Notes: generated from the sequence alone by a model not told the origin. 64,000 nucleotides of DNA from Rhodobacteraceae bacterium Araon29 (GCA_039640505.1 CP046865.1:2533501-2597500), one strand, 5' to 3'; numbered from the stretch's first letter, positions 18,567 to 29,400 are shown. Translations and numbers: made by a program.

Positions 18567-19340
18567 TTATGCCGATTGCAAATGGCGGATTGTTTTGCCA
18601 TCAGACCAGGCGCGCACCGCCTGACCAAAGGCTGCAAACAAAGGCCGAGATACCGGATCATTAGCCGCGTCCCATTCCGGATGCCACTGCACGGAAAGCG
18701 TAAAGCCCGGCACATCTTTGACATAGATCGCTTCAATGGTGCCGTCATCGGCCCAACCGTCAACGACGATGCGATCGCTCACGTCTTTAATGCCCTGTCC
18801 ATGCAGCGTATTTGTCATCACTTCTGTGGCCCCAAACAGCTTATGAAACGGACCGCCTTGGTTGAGCTTCACCGCATGCCGCAGTTCAAATTTTTCTGCC
18901 AGAGTGCCATCTGGCGGCATCCGGTGATTCATCCGATCCGGCAAATCGCGGATTTCGGGGTGCAAAGAACATCCCATCGCCACAGCCACCTCTTGAAAAC
19001 CGCGACAGATTCCCAAAACCGGCTGACCAATTTCTACACAGCTGCGGATCAAAGCCAAAGCCAATGCATCGCGGTCGCGATCAAATTCGCCATGCGCTTC
19101 GGTTGCCGCTTCGCCGTATTCTTCGGGATGGACATTCGGCCGCCCCCCAGTGAATACAAAACCATCGCAGGTTGCCATCAATTCTTCGATTGTCACCTGC
19201 GCAGGGTCCGTTGGAATAATCAGAGGGATACAATCGGAGACATGCGCAACAGCATCCCCGTTCATTGTGCCCGAGGCATGGACCGGATATTGCTCATTGA
19301 GCAAATAGTGATTTGAAATAATTCCAACAACTGGACGCAA
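18567..19340 (-). CDS. Gamma-glutamyl-gamma-aminobutyrate hydrolase-like class I amidotransferase (peptidase C26)
   Basis: The 257-residue protein resembles PuuD-type hydrolases. It has a glutamine amidotransferase fold with the catalytic cysteine in LGICRGFQE, an early TGGRPNVHPEEY block and a C-terminal QWHPEW with the catalytic histidine and glutamate. By family it hydrolyses gamma-glutamyl amides such as gamma-glutamyl-GABA. The substrate here is not settled because no putrescine pathway genes are adjacent. A TTG at 19340 is preferred as start, giving MRPVVGIISNHY, because GAGG lies seven bases before it. A TTG six codons upstream lacks a ribosome site. Confidence 0.8.
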   Translation of the reverse strand: MRPVVGIISNHYLLNEQYPVHASGTMNGDAVAHVSDCIPLIIPTDPAQVTIEELMATCDGFVFTGGRPNVHPEEYGEAATEAHGEFDRDRDALALALIRSCVEIGQPVLGICRGFQEVAVAMGCSLHPEIRDLPDRMNHRMPPDGTLAEKFELRHAVKLNQGGPFHKLFGATEVMTNTLHGQGIKDVSDRIVVDGWADDGTIEAIYVKDVPGFTLSVQWHPEWDAANDPVSRPLFAAFGQAVRAWSDGKTIRHLQSA

Positions 19341-19462
19341 AACAAAAACCTCAATCAAGGATATGCGCTAAACATACCCAAACAAAAGAAAAACTCAATA
19401 TCTAGTCTTCTCGGAAAAGCCGCCGGCTGAATTTCACGCGAAATTATGCCAACAAGCGTGTT

Positions 19463-20794
19463 TTAGAAATTACGGGAAATAGTAATCCGGCATTCAGAAA
19501 CCTTATAGTCATAAAAAACTATATTTGATCGGTTGATTTGATGCGAACAGGACAGGCTGGGCATAAATCCGGAAAATTCGATACGAGTATGTTGCAAGGT
19601 GGCATTTAACCGGCGAAAATCATCCGCTCTCGGAGTATACGTGAGCGGGTAATTGCCAATAAAATCACGCTGCCCAAGCTCTAGTCCGAAACCAGTTTGT
19701 AACCCACCCTGCCAGTCTTGCTTCAAACCAAATGACAGTTTGGAGCCGACATAGCGAAGATGTTTGGACTGGGGGCTGCTACGGTCGCCGCCAATGCCAA
19801 GTTGAAGCGACCGAGACGGGTTCAACTGGCGGCTAAAATTCAGCGACACACTGGCAAACGGGCCATCAAGATGAGGTTGGCTGGAATAGATGCGCCGTTC
19901 GCGCACCAAGCTCACATCCAGTTGGTCTCGAAGAGTAAGCCGGCTGCCCACTCCCAGGCGTAGCCCCCGATGCTGCTGGGATGCATTTTCGGCGCGCCAT
20001 ATTTTGCGATAGTAGGGGCTTATGAACCATCGTCCCGTGCGAATTGTGCGCTCATAAACAAGCGTTAAATTGCCATCCAGATTGTTAAGGTTTTCCGTTT
20101 CATAGCGGGTAGTGGATAAACCCCAATTTAAAGCCATCCGCTCGGTCTTACTCAATGAATGGCGCGCATAGCCTGATAACCCCACCACAAGCCCATAGCC
20201 AGACTTTGCTTGAGAGCTTTCATCAATCAACATCTCACCTATTGTGGTCTGAAAAAACGTTTCGGTTGTGCCCCGATTAACGTTCGTCGAGGGTAGCATG
20301 GAAAAATAACCACTTACCCCAACAGGTTTATCGCGCCGGATCATCGCGAGGAACCGGCGATATCCATCCCGCATATTTGGGTTTTCATCAATCCGCAGCA
20401 ACTGGTTAAAATGAAACTCTGCCGGCCCAAAGTTGCGGTTGAGCAATAGTGTATGCGCCAGCTCACGCCGGGCATTCATGCGATTTGGCTCGAGTTGCAA
20501 AACCTGCCGAAAGAGCGCGATGGCAGCCGTAAACTTGGCTTGTGATTTGAGCAGGCGCGCGTCAAAAAATAGCCTGTCTGCCGGCGATGGATCACTGGCT
20601 TCAAGCAATTCGCGGGCGGCATCAACTTGCCCAAAGGTCAGCAACCGCGAAATATCATTGTCGCGCAGATTCTCGGCCAATCCGAGCGATGCGGTCGAAA
20701 ATCCAACTATAAGACCTAAAATTAGCCCAAAACGATGCCAAACCTGTAATAAAAAAATCAATTTACCCTTTTGCAAATGCGAAGCAGAAATCAA
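19463..20794 (-). CDS. Slam-family (DUF560) outer membrane protein, surface lipoprotein assembly modifier
   Basis: The 443-codon frame has a signal peptide (hydrophobic run ending near LGLAEN), then an alpha-helical tetratricopeptide-like segment (about residues 45-150). A C-terminal beta-barrel of roughly 280 residues follows, opening with SGYFSMLPSTNVNRGT and ending in a terminal RNF. This TPR plus DUF560 barrel layout and length are those of Slam proteins, which move lipoproteins or small secreted proteins across the outer membrane. Slam genes usually sit beside a client gene; none is evident here. The neighbours are the hydrolase and malate synthase. The annotated start is TTG. A second TTG eleven codons in has AAGGG before it and would give a shorter signal peptide. 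Confidence 0.7.
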   Translation of the reverse strand: MISASHLQKGKLIFLLQVWHRFGLILGLIVGFSTASLGLAENLRDNDISRLLTFGQVDAARELLEASDPSPADRLFFDARLLKSQAKFTAAIALFRQVLQLEPNRMNARRELAHTLLLNRNFGPAEFHFNQLLRIDENPNMRDGYRRFLAMIRRDKPVGVSGYFSMLPSTNVNRGTTETFFQTTIGEMLIDESSQAKSGYGLVVGLSGYARHSLSKTERMALNWGLSTTRYETENLNNLDGNLTLVYERTIRTGRWFISPYYRKIWRAENASQQHRGLRLGVGSRLTLRDQLDVSLVRERRIYSSQPHLDGPFASVSLNFSRQLNPSRSLQLGIGGDRSSPQSKHLRYVGSKLSFGLKQDWQGGLQTGFGLELGQRDFIGNYPLTYTPRADDFRRLNATLQHTRIEFSGFMPSLSCSHQINRSNIVFYDYKVSECRITISRNF

Positions 20795-21079
20795 TTTCTA
20801 CGCAAAACAGAAGCCCGTTTGAAATAATGACAGATCTAAAGCGAGCCTTTTATGATTGCCGCCCTAAATCCCTGACCTGTTAGAAAAAGACCCAGCTTCC
20901 TGTTATCCGTATTAAAATGACCGCAGCAAAGAAAACCCAAATAAAAACTGATAAACCAACCCCCACACTGTGCTGAAATTTAGCATGGGTTTCAACCTTT
21001 AGTTTAGCGCAAATAAAAAACTAGGGTGCAGCCGTGTTTGCAAATCACATACGCGCTGTTTAAAGCGATCTCGACACGG

Positions 21080-23224
21080 CTAAAGAGAAGCGGATTTAAG
21101 CGCAAGGCGGCGGGCATGTAGCACCGGCTCGGTATAACCCGAGGGCTGTATCCGACCTTTGAATACCAAATCGCAAGCCGCTTGAAAGGCTTGACCTTCA
21201 AACCCGGGGGCCATCGGGCGATAGGCAGCATCACCCGCATTTTGCGCATCCACCACGGCGGCCATCTTGCGCAGCGCGGCCATGACCTGCGCCTCAGTGA
21301 CCACCCCGTGGTGCAGCCAATTGGACAAAGCCTGACTTGAGATGCGGCAGGTGGCCCGATCTTCCATCAGGGCAACATCATGTATGTCGGGCACTTTCGA
21401 GCAGCCAACCCCCTGATCCACCCAGCGCACCACATAGCCTAATATGCCTTGGGCATTATTTTCGATTTCGCTTTGCACTTGCGCTGCGGACAGGTTTTGG
21501 CCGGACATCACCGGAATGGTCAGCAAATCCTTTAGCGTACCGCGCGGTCCAGCCGCTTGAATACGCTGTTGCTCGGCGCTGACATCAACTTGGTGATAAT
21601 GGGTTGCGTGCAGGGTTGCGGCGGTGGGCGATGGCACCCAAGCGCAGCTTGCGCCCGCCATCGGGTGGCCGATCTTGGCCTTTAGCATATCGGCCATTTG
21701 ATCCGGCATTGCCCACATGCCCTTGCCAATCTGGGCCTTGCCCTGCAATCCGCAGGCCAGACCGATATCGACATTGCGATCCTCATAAGAGTTGATCCAT
21801 GCGGTGGATTTCATATCTGCTTTTGGCAGAAAGGCACCCATTTCCATACTGGTGTGTATTTCATCCCCCGTGCGGTCTAAAAATCCGGTGTTGATAAAGG
21901 CCACTCGCGATTTTGCCGCCCGGATGCATTCTTTTAGGTTCACCGAGGTGCGCCGCTCTTCATCCATTATCCCCAGCTTCACGGTATTTTGCGGCAGGCC
22001 CAAAATTGCCTCGACCTGCGTGAACAGCTGATCGGCAAAGGCAACCTCATCGGGGCCATGCATTTTCGGTTTAACCACATAAATTGACCCACACTGCGAA
22101 TTGCCACCATCGCGCTTAAGATCATGTATCGCAATCAACGTGGTGATTAGCGCATCCAGCAGGCCTTCGCCTATTTCGCGGCCTTCACTGTCCAGAACTG
22201 CTGGATTGGTCATTAAATGGCCGACATTGCGCACCAGCATCAGGCTGCGGCCTTTGAGCGTGGCGTTTGTGCCATCCGCGGCCACATAAGCGATGTCATC
22301 GTTCAGGCGGCGTGTAAACTGGCGGCCCGGTTTTACAATCTGCTCGTTCAGATCGCCTTTCATCAGCCCCAGCCAGTTCCGATAGGCAATGACTTTGTCG
22401 GCCGCATCCACAGCAGCTACGCTATCTTCGCAATCCATAATGGTCGAAACCGCGGATTCGAGCCGTATATCCGCAATCCCTGCAGCGTCAGCACTTCCGA
22501 TCGGGCTGCTGCGATCAATATCAATGATAAGATGCAACTGATTATTTTTCAAAATCACCGAGGACGGCGCAGAGGCATCCCCGATATGCCCCACGAACCC
22601 CTCTGGGGATTTTAGACCTGCCGTATCTGCAAGTAACTGGCCCTGCACAACCGAAAGCGCGGCAATATCGGCCCAGCTGCCAGAGCCCAGCGGGATGGTT
22701 TTGTCCAAGAAGTTGCGCCCCCATGCGATCACACGCGCACCGCGCGCCACATTATATCCGCCCGAGGGCGGCAGATCGCCCAGCGCATCAGTGCCATACA
22801 GCGCGTCATAAAGACTGCCCCAACGGGCATTGGCCGCGTTGAGCGCGAACCGCGCATTCATAATCGGCACCACCAGTTGCGGACCCGATATCTGTGCAAT
22901 CTCAGGGTCAACATTGGCGGTCTCGATGGCAAAATCCGGCCCTTCGGCGACCAGATAGCCGATATCACGCAGAAACGTCTCATAGGCTGCCGCGTCATGC
23001 GGCTGCCCCCGCTGCGCGATGTGCCAGGCGTCGATCCGTCCTTGCATCGCGCTGCGCGCATCAAGCAAAGCGCGGTTTTGCGGCCCATAGGTCTGCACCA
23101 AGTCGGCAAGCCCTGCCCAAAACGCATCAGCAGTGATATCCAAGCCCGGCAGGGCTTCTTTTTCTATAAACTCGACCAATTCAACCGCGATCTTCAAATC
23201 TACCTTTTGCGCTCTGGCCGTCAT
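21080..23224 (-). CDS. glcB: Malate synthase G
   Basis: The 714-residue protein has the length and blocks of the monomeric G form. Examples are the [11 protein letters not shown] segment, the [12 protein letters not shown] block, [17 protein letters not shown] in the TIM barrel (shown only in part as [13 protein letters not shown]), and a C-terminal domain with the [20 protein letters not shown] region. It condenses glyoxylate with acetyl-CoA to malate, closing the glyoxylate or glycolate route. The ATG is preceded by AAGGAC at good spacing. It stands alone. A short inverted repeat (GGTAA / TTACC) lies 72-88 bases upstream in its promoter region. Confidence 0.97.
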   Translation of the reverse strand: MTARAQKVDLKIAVELVEFIEKEALPGLDITADAFWAGLADLVQTYGPQNRALLDARSAMQGRIDAWHIAQRGQPHDAAAYETFLRDIGYLVAEGPDFAIETANVDPEIAQISGPQLVVPIMNARFALNAANARWGSLYDALYGTDALGDLPPSGGYNVARGARVIAWGRNFLDKTIPLGSGSWADIAALSVVQGQLLADTAGLKSPEGFVGHIGDASAPSSVILKNNQLHLIIDIDRSSPIGSADAAGIADIRLESAVSTIMDCEDSVAAVDAADKVIAYRNWLGLMKGDLNEQIVKPGRQFTRRLNDDIAYVAADGTNATLKGRSLMLVRNVGHLMTNPAVLDSEGREIGEGLLDALITTLIAIHDLKRDGGNSQCGSIYVVKPKMHGPDEVAFADQLFTQVEAILGLPQNTVKLGIMDEERRTSVNLKECIRAAKSRVAFINTGFLDRTGDEIHTSMEMGAFLPKADMKSTAWINSYEDRNVDIGLACGLQGKAQIGKGMWAMPDQMADMLKAKIGHPMAGASCAWVPSPTAATLHATHYHQVDVSAEQQRIQAAGPRGTLKDLLTIPVMSGQNLSAAQVQSEIENNAQGILGYVVRWVDQGVGCSKVPDIHDVALMEDRATCRISSQALSNWLHHGVVTEAQVMAALRKMAAVVDAQNAGDAAYRPMAPGFEGQAFQAACDLVFKGRIQPSGYTEPVLHARRLALKSASL

Positions 23225-23511
23225 TTTTTAGTCCTTTATCAATAGTCTTGAATGAGGCCTATTTAGGGAAAAAGTTTCCTATAGGCAACAAGTTCGGTAA
23301 TATTTATTTACCAAAACCACATAAACAGTTTCAAAAATAGATGATAAATCTTCTGGTCAATCAGTTGTCTTCGACCTTTTTGAGCGGCATTTTTGACTGC
23401 AATACTGAACTTCATGCCACACCTTTTCCCATTTTTTACGCCAGGAAAAAGGCCGCCCACATGTTCGGCAAAGCTTGGTTTCTAGGTCAGCTTTTCGTCG
23501 CATTTTCGCCA

Positions 23512-25059
23512 TTACAGATTAAGGCTCAATTGCTTTGCATCGGGTTTTTTACTGCTCACGCTGCGGCGGGGCTTTGTCGGTTTACGGCTGGCATGGCGCG
23601 TTACAATTGATCCAGCCTTTTCCGCAAAACCTGCTTTTTTCCGGATGCTCCAGACCCGCTCGCGTGCGCTGCGCGTTGCGCTTGCCAAATCTACAACCGG
23701 CTTTGGATATAATGCTCCAACAACACGGCCCTCTCCGTCCCAGCGCCAAGGCTCTTGCAAGAATTCATCGGGCACCTGTGAAAGCTCTGGCACCCAGCGG
23801 CGGGTGAATGTGCCTTTTGGATCTTGCTCAAGCCCCTGTTTGACGGGGTTATAGATACGAATTGTATTGATCCCAGTAGTTCCAGATTGCATTTGCATCT
23901 GCGGCCAATGAATGCCGGGCTCATAATCTGTGAACAAGCGCGCCAAATGCTGGCCGGTTACGCGCCAGTCAAGCCAAAGCTGGTAGGAGGCAAATGACAC
24001 CAACATCGCCCGCATGCGAAAATTCAGCCAGCCGGTTTCTGTTAGATAACGCATACAGGCATCAACAAATGGCACCCCGGTTTGACCGCGTTTCCAAGCT
24101 GACAGCAAAACAGGATCAACAGTCTCGGAGCGCAAGCCTTCATAGGCGCTGTGCAAGCATCGGGTTTCGATATCCGGCTGGTCTTCCAGTTTTTGAATAA
24201 AATGATCGCGCCACGCCAGACGCGACTGAAATGATGCAAGACTGCCAAGCCAGCCATCCCGACTGCCTTTCAAGGCCATCTGCCGCCTGCGGGTTATCTG
24301 CACCGCTTCGCGCACTGTGATCACCCCATAGCTTAAATAGGGGGACAGGCGCGAACAGGCGTTCTCGGCTGAAACCGGAGAAGACATAGCGCGCCGATAG
24401 GTTTGGCCGCGGTGAAGTAAAAAATCATCAAGCACAGCCTCGGCATTATGTCGGCCACCGGTTTGAGGCGAGGCCGGAAAATCATTACGCAGCTTCAATT
24501 GCGCCGCGCTTGGCAGCAGATCAGACTGCGCATGGGTTAGGTTTAACACCCGTGGCTGCTGCGCCACCGGTGCAGCCACAAACTGATCGCGGCGCTTTGC
24601 CCAGCCAGTGGCGCGTGCGCGGCCGCGTGTTACAGCGGACTGCGGTACTTCGCTCCAATTTACCCCATGCACACGGGCCCAGTCCGCCACTTTTTTATCG
24701 CGCTCAAAACTCCAGAGATTGCCAATTTCGCAATGGCTTACCATGCGCTGCACATCACATTGCTGCCGAAGTTTCTCTAGGGCAGGAACGGCTTCATCTA
24801 CGCGAATGGTTAAAGGACCTCCCAAGCTTTTGAGATGGATATCAAGGTCACTCAAGCATTCAACAATAAAGGCCCAATGCCGCCCTGATAGGTCTGGTTG
24901 CCGCCAATAGTCAGGCTCGACAATATAAACCGGCAAAACAGCGCCGGGCAATTCTGCCGCCAGTTCCAAGGCCGCATGATCGCTCACCCGCAAATCACGT
25001 TTAAACCATAGCAAGGTAACGCCATCAGGTTCCAAACAAGGCTGCGCATCCTTTCGCAT
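23512..25059 (-). CDS. Deoxyribodipyrimidine photolyase / cryptochrome family protein
   Basis: The product reads as a FAD-containing photolyase. The N-terminal Rossmann-like domain starts with LLWFKRDLRVSDHAAL. The C-terminal FAD domain has RLSPYLSYGVITVREA, the DACMRYLTETGWLNFRMRAM block and GTTGINTIRIYNPVKQG. These enzymes use light to reverse UV pyrimidine dimers; a cryptochrome-like sensory role cannot be excluded by eye. The open frame extends to 25203, but that would overlap the divergent pepN start. I take the ATG at 25059, which puts the LLWFKRDLR strand near residue 16, as usual. ATGs at 25107 and 25122 are alternatives, and none has a strong ribosome site. The C-terminal 40 residues are basic. 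Confidence 0.9.
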   Translation of the reverse strand: MRKDAQPCLEPDGVTLLWFKRDLRVSDHAALELAAELPGAVLPVYIVEPDYWRQPDLSGRHWAFIVECLSDLDIHLKSLGGPLTIRVDEAVPALEKLRQQCDVQRMVSHCEIGNLWSFERDKKVADWARVHGVNWSEVPQSAVTRGRARATGWAKRRDQFVAAPVAQQPRVLNLTHAQSDLLPSAAQLKLRNDFPASPQTGGRHNAEAVLDDFLLHRGQTYRRAMSSPVSAENACSRLSPYLSYGVITVREAVQITRRRQMALKGSRDGWLGSLASFQSRLAWRDHFIQKLEDQPDIETRCLHSAYEGLRSETVDPVLLSAWKRGQTGVPFVDACMRYLTETGWLNFRMRAMLVSFASYQLWLDWRVTGQHLARLFTDYEPGIHWPQMQMQSGTTGINTIRIYNPVKQGLEQDPKGTFTRRWVPELSQVPDEFLQEPWRWDGEGRVVGALYPKPVVDLASATRSARERVWSIRKKAGFAEKAGSIVTRHASRKPTKPRRSVSSKKPDAKQLSLNL

Positions 25060-25177
25060 TGCGGATTTCAACTTTCGATATATATGTGTCACAGGAACAT
25101 GGGCCATTAAGCCCGAATGCATAGGTCGAACTAGGCCTCTATTTGCCAAAGGCAATTCCGAAAGCTTGGAGAGCAAA

Positions 25178-27739
25178 ATGAAAGATGCGGCATCGCAAAC
25201 CATTTACCTAGAAGATTATAAACCCCCTGCCTTTCTGGTTGACGATGTGCATTTAACTTTTCAACTGGACCCGCGCAAAACACGGGTCATCAGCCGCATT
25301 TCTTTTCGCCCAAACCCTCAAAGCGATGAGCGTAAATTTACCCTGCACGGCGAAGCCCTAACTTTGATTAGCGCCAAAATTGATAGCAAGGATTGCAATG
25401 TCTCGGTTGAGAATGGCATTTTAACCGCTGCGGCCCCGAACAAACCGTTTGTATGGGAAGCCGAAGTTGAGATTAGCCCGCAAACCAACACCGCGCTGGA
25501 AGGTCTTTATATGTCAAACGGCATGTATAGCACCCAATGCGAAGCTGAAGGGTTTCGCAAAATCACCTATTACCCTGATCGCCCGGATGTAATGAGCCGT
25601 TTTCACGTTCGTATTGAAGACAGCAGTGGAAACGTGCCGGTGTTGCTGTCCAACGGCAATCCGGTAGCATCGGGCGACGGCTGGGCAGAATGGCATGATC
25701 CCTGGCCAAAACCAGCCTATCTTTTTGCACTTGTGGCCGGTGATCTGGTCAATCACCCCGGGCAGTTTACCACTGCATCCGGCCGTGATGTGACGCTGAA
25801 CATCTGGGTCCGCCCGGGCGACGAAGACAAATGCAGTTTTGCAATGCAGGCGCTTATTGCTTCAATGCGCTGGGATGAAGAGGTCTACGGACGCGAATAT
25901 GATCTTGATCTGTTCAACATAGTTGCCGTGGATGACTTTAACATGGGCGCAATGGAAAATAAGGGGCTTAATATTTTCAACAGCTCCTGCGTTCTGGCCA
26001 ATCCAGCCACCAGCACAGATGCCGATTTTGAAAACATCGAAGCGATTATTGCGCATGAATATTTTCACAACTGGACCGGCAACAGGATCACCTGCCGTGA
26101 CTGGTTTCAGCTCTGCCTCAAAGAAGGGCTAACGGTGTTTCGCGATGCGCAATTTACTTCGGATATGCGCAGCGCACCGGTGAAACGCATCAAGGATGCC
26201 AACGGGCTTCGCAATTACCAATTTCCCGAAGATAACGGCCCATTGGCGCATCCGGTAAGGCCCGACAGCTTTGTTGAGATCAATAATTTTTATACGGCCA
26301 CGGTGTATGAAAAAGGCGCCGAGGTGATCGGCATGCTCAAACGGCTGGTGGGGGATGCAGCCTATTCCAAAGCGCTCGACCTTTATTTTGAACGCCACGA
26401 CGGCGATGCCGCAACCATCGAAGATTGGCTCAAGGTTTTCAAAGACAGCACAGGCCGCGACCTAAGCCAGTTCAAACGCTGGTATGAGCAGGCTGGCACA
26501 CCGCGCGTGAAAGTCACCGATAGCTACGCTGATGGCACCTATCAGCTTCACTTTAGCCAAAGCACGCCGCCCACACCGGGACAGCCAAATAAAGCGCCAC
26601 AGGTGATCCCTATTGCGGTTGGCCTTTTGAATGCGAACGGCGATGAAATTCACCCCACCACAGTGCTTGAGCTTAACGAAGCCGAACAAAGCTTTGAATT
26701 TGAGGGGCTGGCCAGTAAACCCATTGCCTCGGTGCTGCGGGAATTTTCCGCGCCGGTCTATTTGGAACAAAATACCGATGAGGCACAAAGAACGTTTCTG
26801 CTGGCCCATGACACCGACCCGTTTAACCGCTGGGAAGCCGGCAATGCGCTGATGCAAAGCTGTTTGCAGCGCATGGCACAGGACAGCACCCCGCCGGACA
26901 CCAGTTTGCTTGATGGCTTGCTTGCAGTGTTTCGGGATGAGACTCTGGATCCGGCGTTTCGCGCCCTGACCCTAAAGGTGCCGCAAGAGGAAGAAATTGC
27001 CCGCGCCATTCATGCGGCTGGCGCACATCCTGACCCCAATGCAATTTACCGCGCACGCGAGACATTTTTGCAAGCCCTATCGCAGCATTTCCAAGATGTG
27101 CTGCCGCGCATATATGCCCAGCATCAGGTGAGCAGCGCCTACCGGCCCGATGCGGCGCAATCGGGCGCGCGGGCGCTGAGCAATGCCGCCCTGAGCCTGC
27201 TGTGCCGATTAGACGGCGGCAAAGCTGCGGCGGCGCAGTTCACTACAGCAGATAACATGACCCAGCAAATCGCAGCGCTGGGCAGTCTTTTGCGCAGTGG
27301 GCACGGCGAAAACGCGCTTGAGGAATTTTACCAGCAATGGAAAAGTGAACGGCTGGTGGTTGATAAATGGTTTGCGATACAAATCGCCTGCGCCGCCCCA
27401 GAAGCAGCCGTCAGCTTGGCGGAGCAGCTGACCACGCATCCCGATTTTACCATTAAAAATCCCAACCGGTTCCGGTCGGTGTTTAGACCTTTGGCGGGCA
27501 ATTTTGCCGCCTTTCACCAAATCTCTGGTGAGGGCTATCAGATGATGACAGACTGGATCATCAAGCTTGACCAGATTAATCCACAATTGGCGGCGCGCTT
27601 CTGCACTGTGTTCGAGACCCTCGGACAATTTGACCCACAAAGACAATCCTTGATCCGCAACAACCTTCAAAGGCTTTTGGACAGTAAAGGGCTCAGCCGG
27701 GACAGCACTGAAATGGCCAACCGGATGTTAGATCGATAA
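25178..27739 (+). CDS. pepN: Aminopeptidase N (M1 zinc metallopeptidase)
   Basis: The 853-residue protein has the M1 substrate-binding motif GAMEN at 257-261. The zinc site is HExxH at 293-297 with the third ligand Glu at about 316. C-terminal alpha-helical domains follow, as in the bacterial PepN type. It removes N-terminal residues from peptides in the cytoplasm. The ATG at 25178 is preferred to the TTG twelve bases upstream because GGAGAG lies just before it. It is transcribed divergently from the photolyase gene. A 428-base AT-rich gap follows it. Confidence 0.97.
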   Translation: MKDAASQTIYLEDYKPPAFLVDDVHLTFQLDPRKTRVISRISFRPNPQSDERKFTLHGEALTLISAKIDSKDCNVSVENGILTAAAPNKPFVWEAEVEISPQTNTALEGLYMSNGMYSTQCEAEGFRKITYYPDRPDVMSRFHVRIEDSSGNVPVLLSNGNPVASGDGWAEWHDPWPKPAYLFALVAGDLVNHPGQFTTASGRDVTLNIWVRPGDEDKCSFAMQALIASMRWDEEVYGREYDLDLFNIVAVDDFNMGAMENKGLNIFNSSCVLANPATSTDADFENIEAIIAHEYFHNWTGNRITCRDWFQLCLKEGLTVFRDAQFTSDMRSAPVKRIKDANGLRNYQFPEDNGPLAHPVRPDSFVEINNFYTATVYEKGAEVIGMLKRLVGDAAYSKALDLYFERHDGDAATIEDWLKVFKDSTGRDLSQFKRWYEQAGTPRVKVTDSYADGTYQLHFSQSTPPTPGQPNKAPQVIPIAVGLLNANGDEIHPTTVLELNEAEQSFEFEGLASKPIASVLREFSAPVYLEQNTDEAQRTFLLAHDTDPFNRWEAGNALMQSCLQRMAQDSTPPDTSLLDGLLAVFRDETLDPAFRALTLKVPQEEEIARAIHAAGAHPDPNAIYRARETFLQALSQHFQDVLPRIYAQHQVSSAYRPDAAQSGARALSNAALSLLCRLDGGKAAAAQFTTADNMTQQIAALGSLLRSGHGENALEEFYQQWKSERLVVDKWFAIQIACAAPEAAVSLAEQLTTHPDFTIKNPNRFRSVFRPLAGNFAAFHQISGEGYQMMTDWIIKLDQINPQLAARFCTVFETLGQFDPQRQSLIRNNLQRLLDSKGLSRDSTEMANRMLDR

Positions 27740-28167
27740 GACATGCCATAATGAAAACCTGGGTCGCTTGCATTAAATATGTAGGTGAGTGATTTCATCA
27801 TTTTGATATTGTTTATGTGAATTTATGCGAAAGATTCCTCTTTAAATCTGGAATAAAAAAACAAGAATTCCTTCAATTCACCACAATCGCAGTTTAAATT
27901 TGCTCAATCGCTCTTGGGAAGAAAAGCACAGCAAACATTGATAGAACCAGAAAAAACCTATTTTTATAGAGCAAAAAATATTTTAAATCATTAAGTTAAG
28001 GTGAAAACCTAATGTGATGTCTAAAGGGTTAGGCGGGGTTGCGAAAAAATTTCTTTTTGATATTTGTGCGCTCAAGAAATAAAAATTTCGGCTTTGCCTT
28101 TTTTCGGTCAAAAACTGCTGGCAATACTAAAAAATAGTTTCCGAAGCGAAAGGCAAGTGTAGATCGC
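27740..28167. other. 428-base intergenic gap
   Basis: This is an AT-rich stretch between pepN and the unknown 410-residue protein gene, both on the + strand. I see no reading frame, no stable hairpin with a T run and no RNA gene. It probably holds the promoter of the following gene. Confidence 0.4.
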
Positions 28168-29400
28168 ATGACTCAAGCAAAACATCTTTTCCGGAAGCTT
28201 CAGCACGCCTTTGGCCAAGATACGCTTTCAGCAGATCGGGCGTTGATTTCGGCCATTCAAACGCAACCACGAACAGCACTCACAACCGCTGAACTCTGCG
28301 ATCTCACGGAACAACTCGGCCTGCCAGTTATTGACAAAACCGAAGAGCAAATGGAGCGCGACTGGTATCTGTATCGCGGCCAGAAACTGATCCGTCAGGA
28401 AAGCTGGACAGAGCTAAGTGTTGAAATTCAACAATTCGATGAAATGCGGGCCATGACAAGCGGTGGCACTCCGATCAGCGAATTGCTCACCCGGGGGGCG
28501 CGTGGTGACATTGTCCAACCGATCCGCCAATCGCTTGAGGATCAAGATACCTCGCCCAATACCGATGGGCTTTCTGCCTATCAGGCCATCGCAGATGCCA
28601 ATCCGAAAGATTACGGCATTGCCATGATTGTGGCCTACACGCATTTGGATGCGGCTTGGGTTTGGCGGCACTACAGCCCACAGCCTGAAGCCAAAGTTAG
28701 CCGTAATGCCCAGCACCACCATTTCAAAATCGCGCGTGCGTTGCTCGATCCGTTTGACCCCAAACGGCTCAATGCGCCCGCCCTTGCCGCTGCAAAATGT
28801 GCAGCTCTTTCCACGCAGGAAAGCCCCAAAACGTCTAACACCAAACTCTATGAGACTTTGGTCAGCTTGGACCCAAAGACGGCGCAGTATTTACGCAACT
28901 TTGGTGCAAATTTACTGCCCAGACGCTTTGGCAGCTACGAGATGCTGAATACGTGGGCGCTTAAAGCAGTTGAGCATACCCGCACGCTGTGGGGCACAGG
29001 GGCTTATGCGTGGGTGTATATGGATGCTCTGCGCCAAGATGCCGGCGCGTTCGGCGTGCTCGATCTTAATTTATTTATGGAGGCGGTGATTGATATTCTT
29101 GAGCGCTGTAGTGACCAGCACACCGCAAACCTTTTTGCCGCCTTTACCGCAGTAACTCTGGTGCAACCAGCCCCGGGGCGTGAAAGCTTTTCAGGGCGGC
29201 GCAGACGGCTTCAACTGAATGAAGCTGCTGACTGGATCATTGAAACCCAGCTACGCGAAATTCATCCTTTGGTCTGGGCCGATTCGCTGCCGCGGGGTTT
29301 GGGTATCCCTGGTGATCTTGGCACCGAGGCGCGCAAAGAACTTGGCGAAGAAACCGCAGTGCGCATTCTTGCCCACCGGCAGAGTAAAAGTCGCGGTTAG
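28168..29400 (+). CDS. Conserved hypothetical protein, 410 residues
   Basis: I do not recognise a family. The protein is soluble: it has no signal peptide and no membrane helices. It begins MTQAKHLFRKLQHAFGQDTL and has a central YTHLDAAWVWRHYSP segment followed by QHHHFKIARALLDPFDPKRLN (cited in parts: QHHHFKIARALL). The C terminus contains RRRRLQLNEAADWI and PRGLGIPGDLGTEARKELGEE. The histidine-rich patch could bind metal, but this is speculation. Codon use looks like that of its neighbours, so it is likely a normal vertically inherited gene. It lies about 110 bases upstream of gatB on the same strand and may be cotranscribed. Confidence 0.7.
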   Translation: MTQAKHLFRKLQHAFGQDTLSADRALISAIQTQPRTALTTAELCDLTEQLGLPVIDKTEEQMERDWYLYRGQKLIRQESWTELSVEIQQFDEMRAMTSGGTPISELLTRGARGDIVQPIRQSLEDQDTSPNTDGLSAYQAIADANPKDYGIAMIVAYTHLDAAWVWRHYSPQPEAKVSRNAQHHHFKIARALLDPFDPKRLNAPALAAAKCAALSTQESPKTSNTKLYETLVSLDPKTAQYLRNFGANLLPRRFGSYEMLNTWALKAVEHTRTLWGTGAYAWVYMDALRQDAGAFGVLDLNLFMEAVIDILERCSDQHTANLFAAFTAVTLVQPAPGRESFSGRRRRLQLNEAADWIIETQLREIHPLVWADSLPRGLGIPGDLGTEARKELGEETAVRILAHRQSKSRG

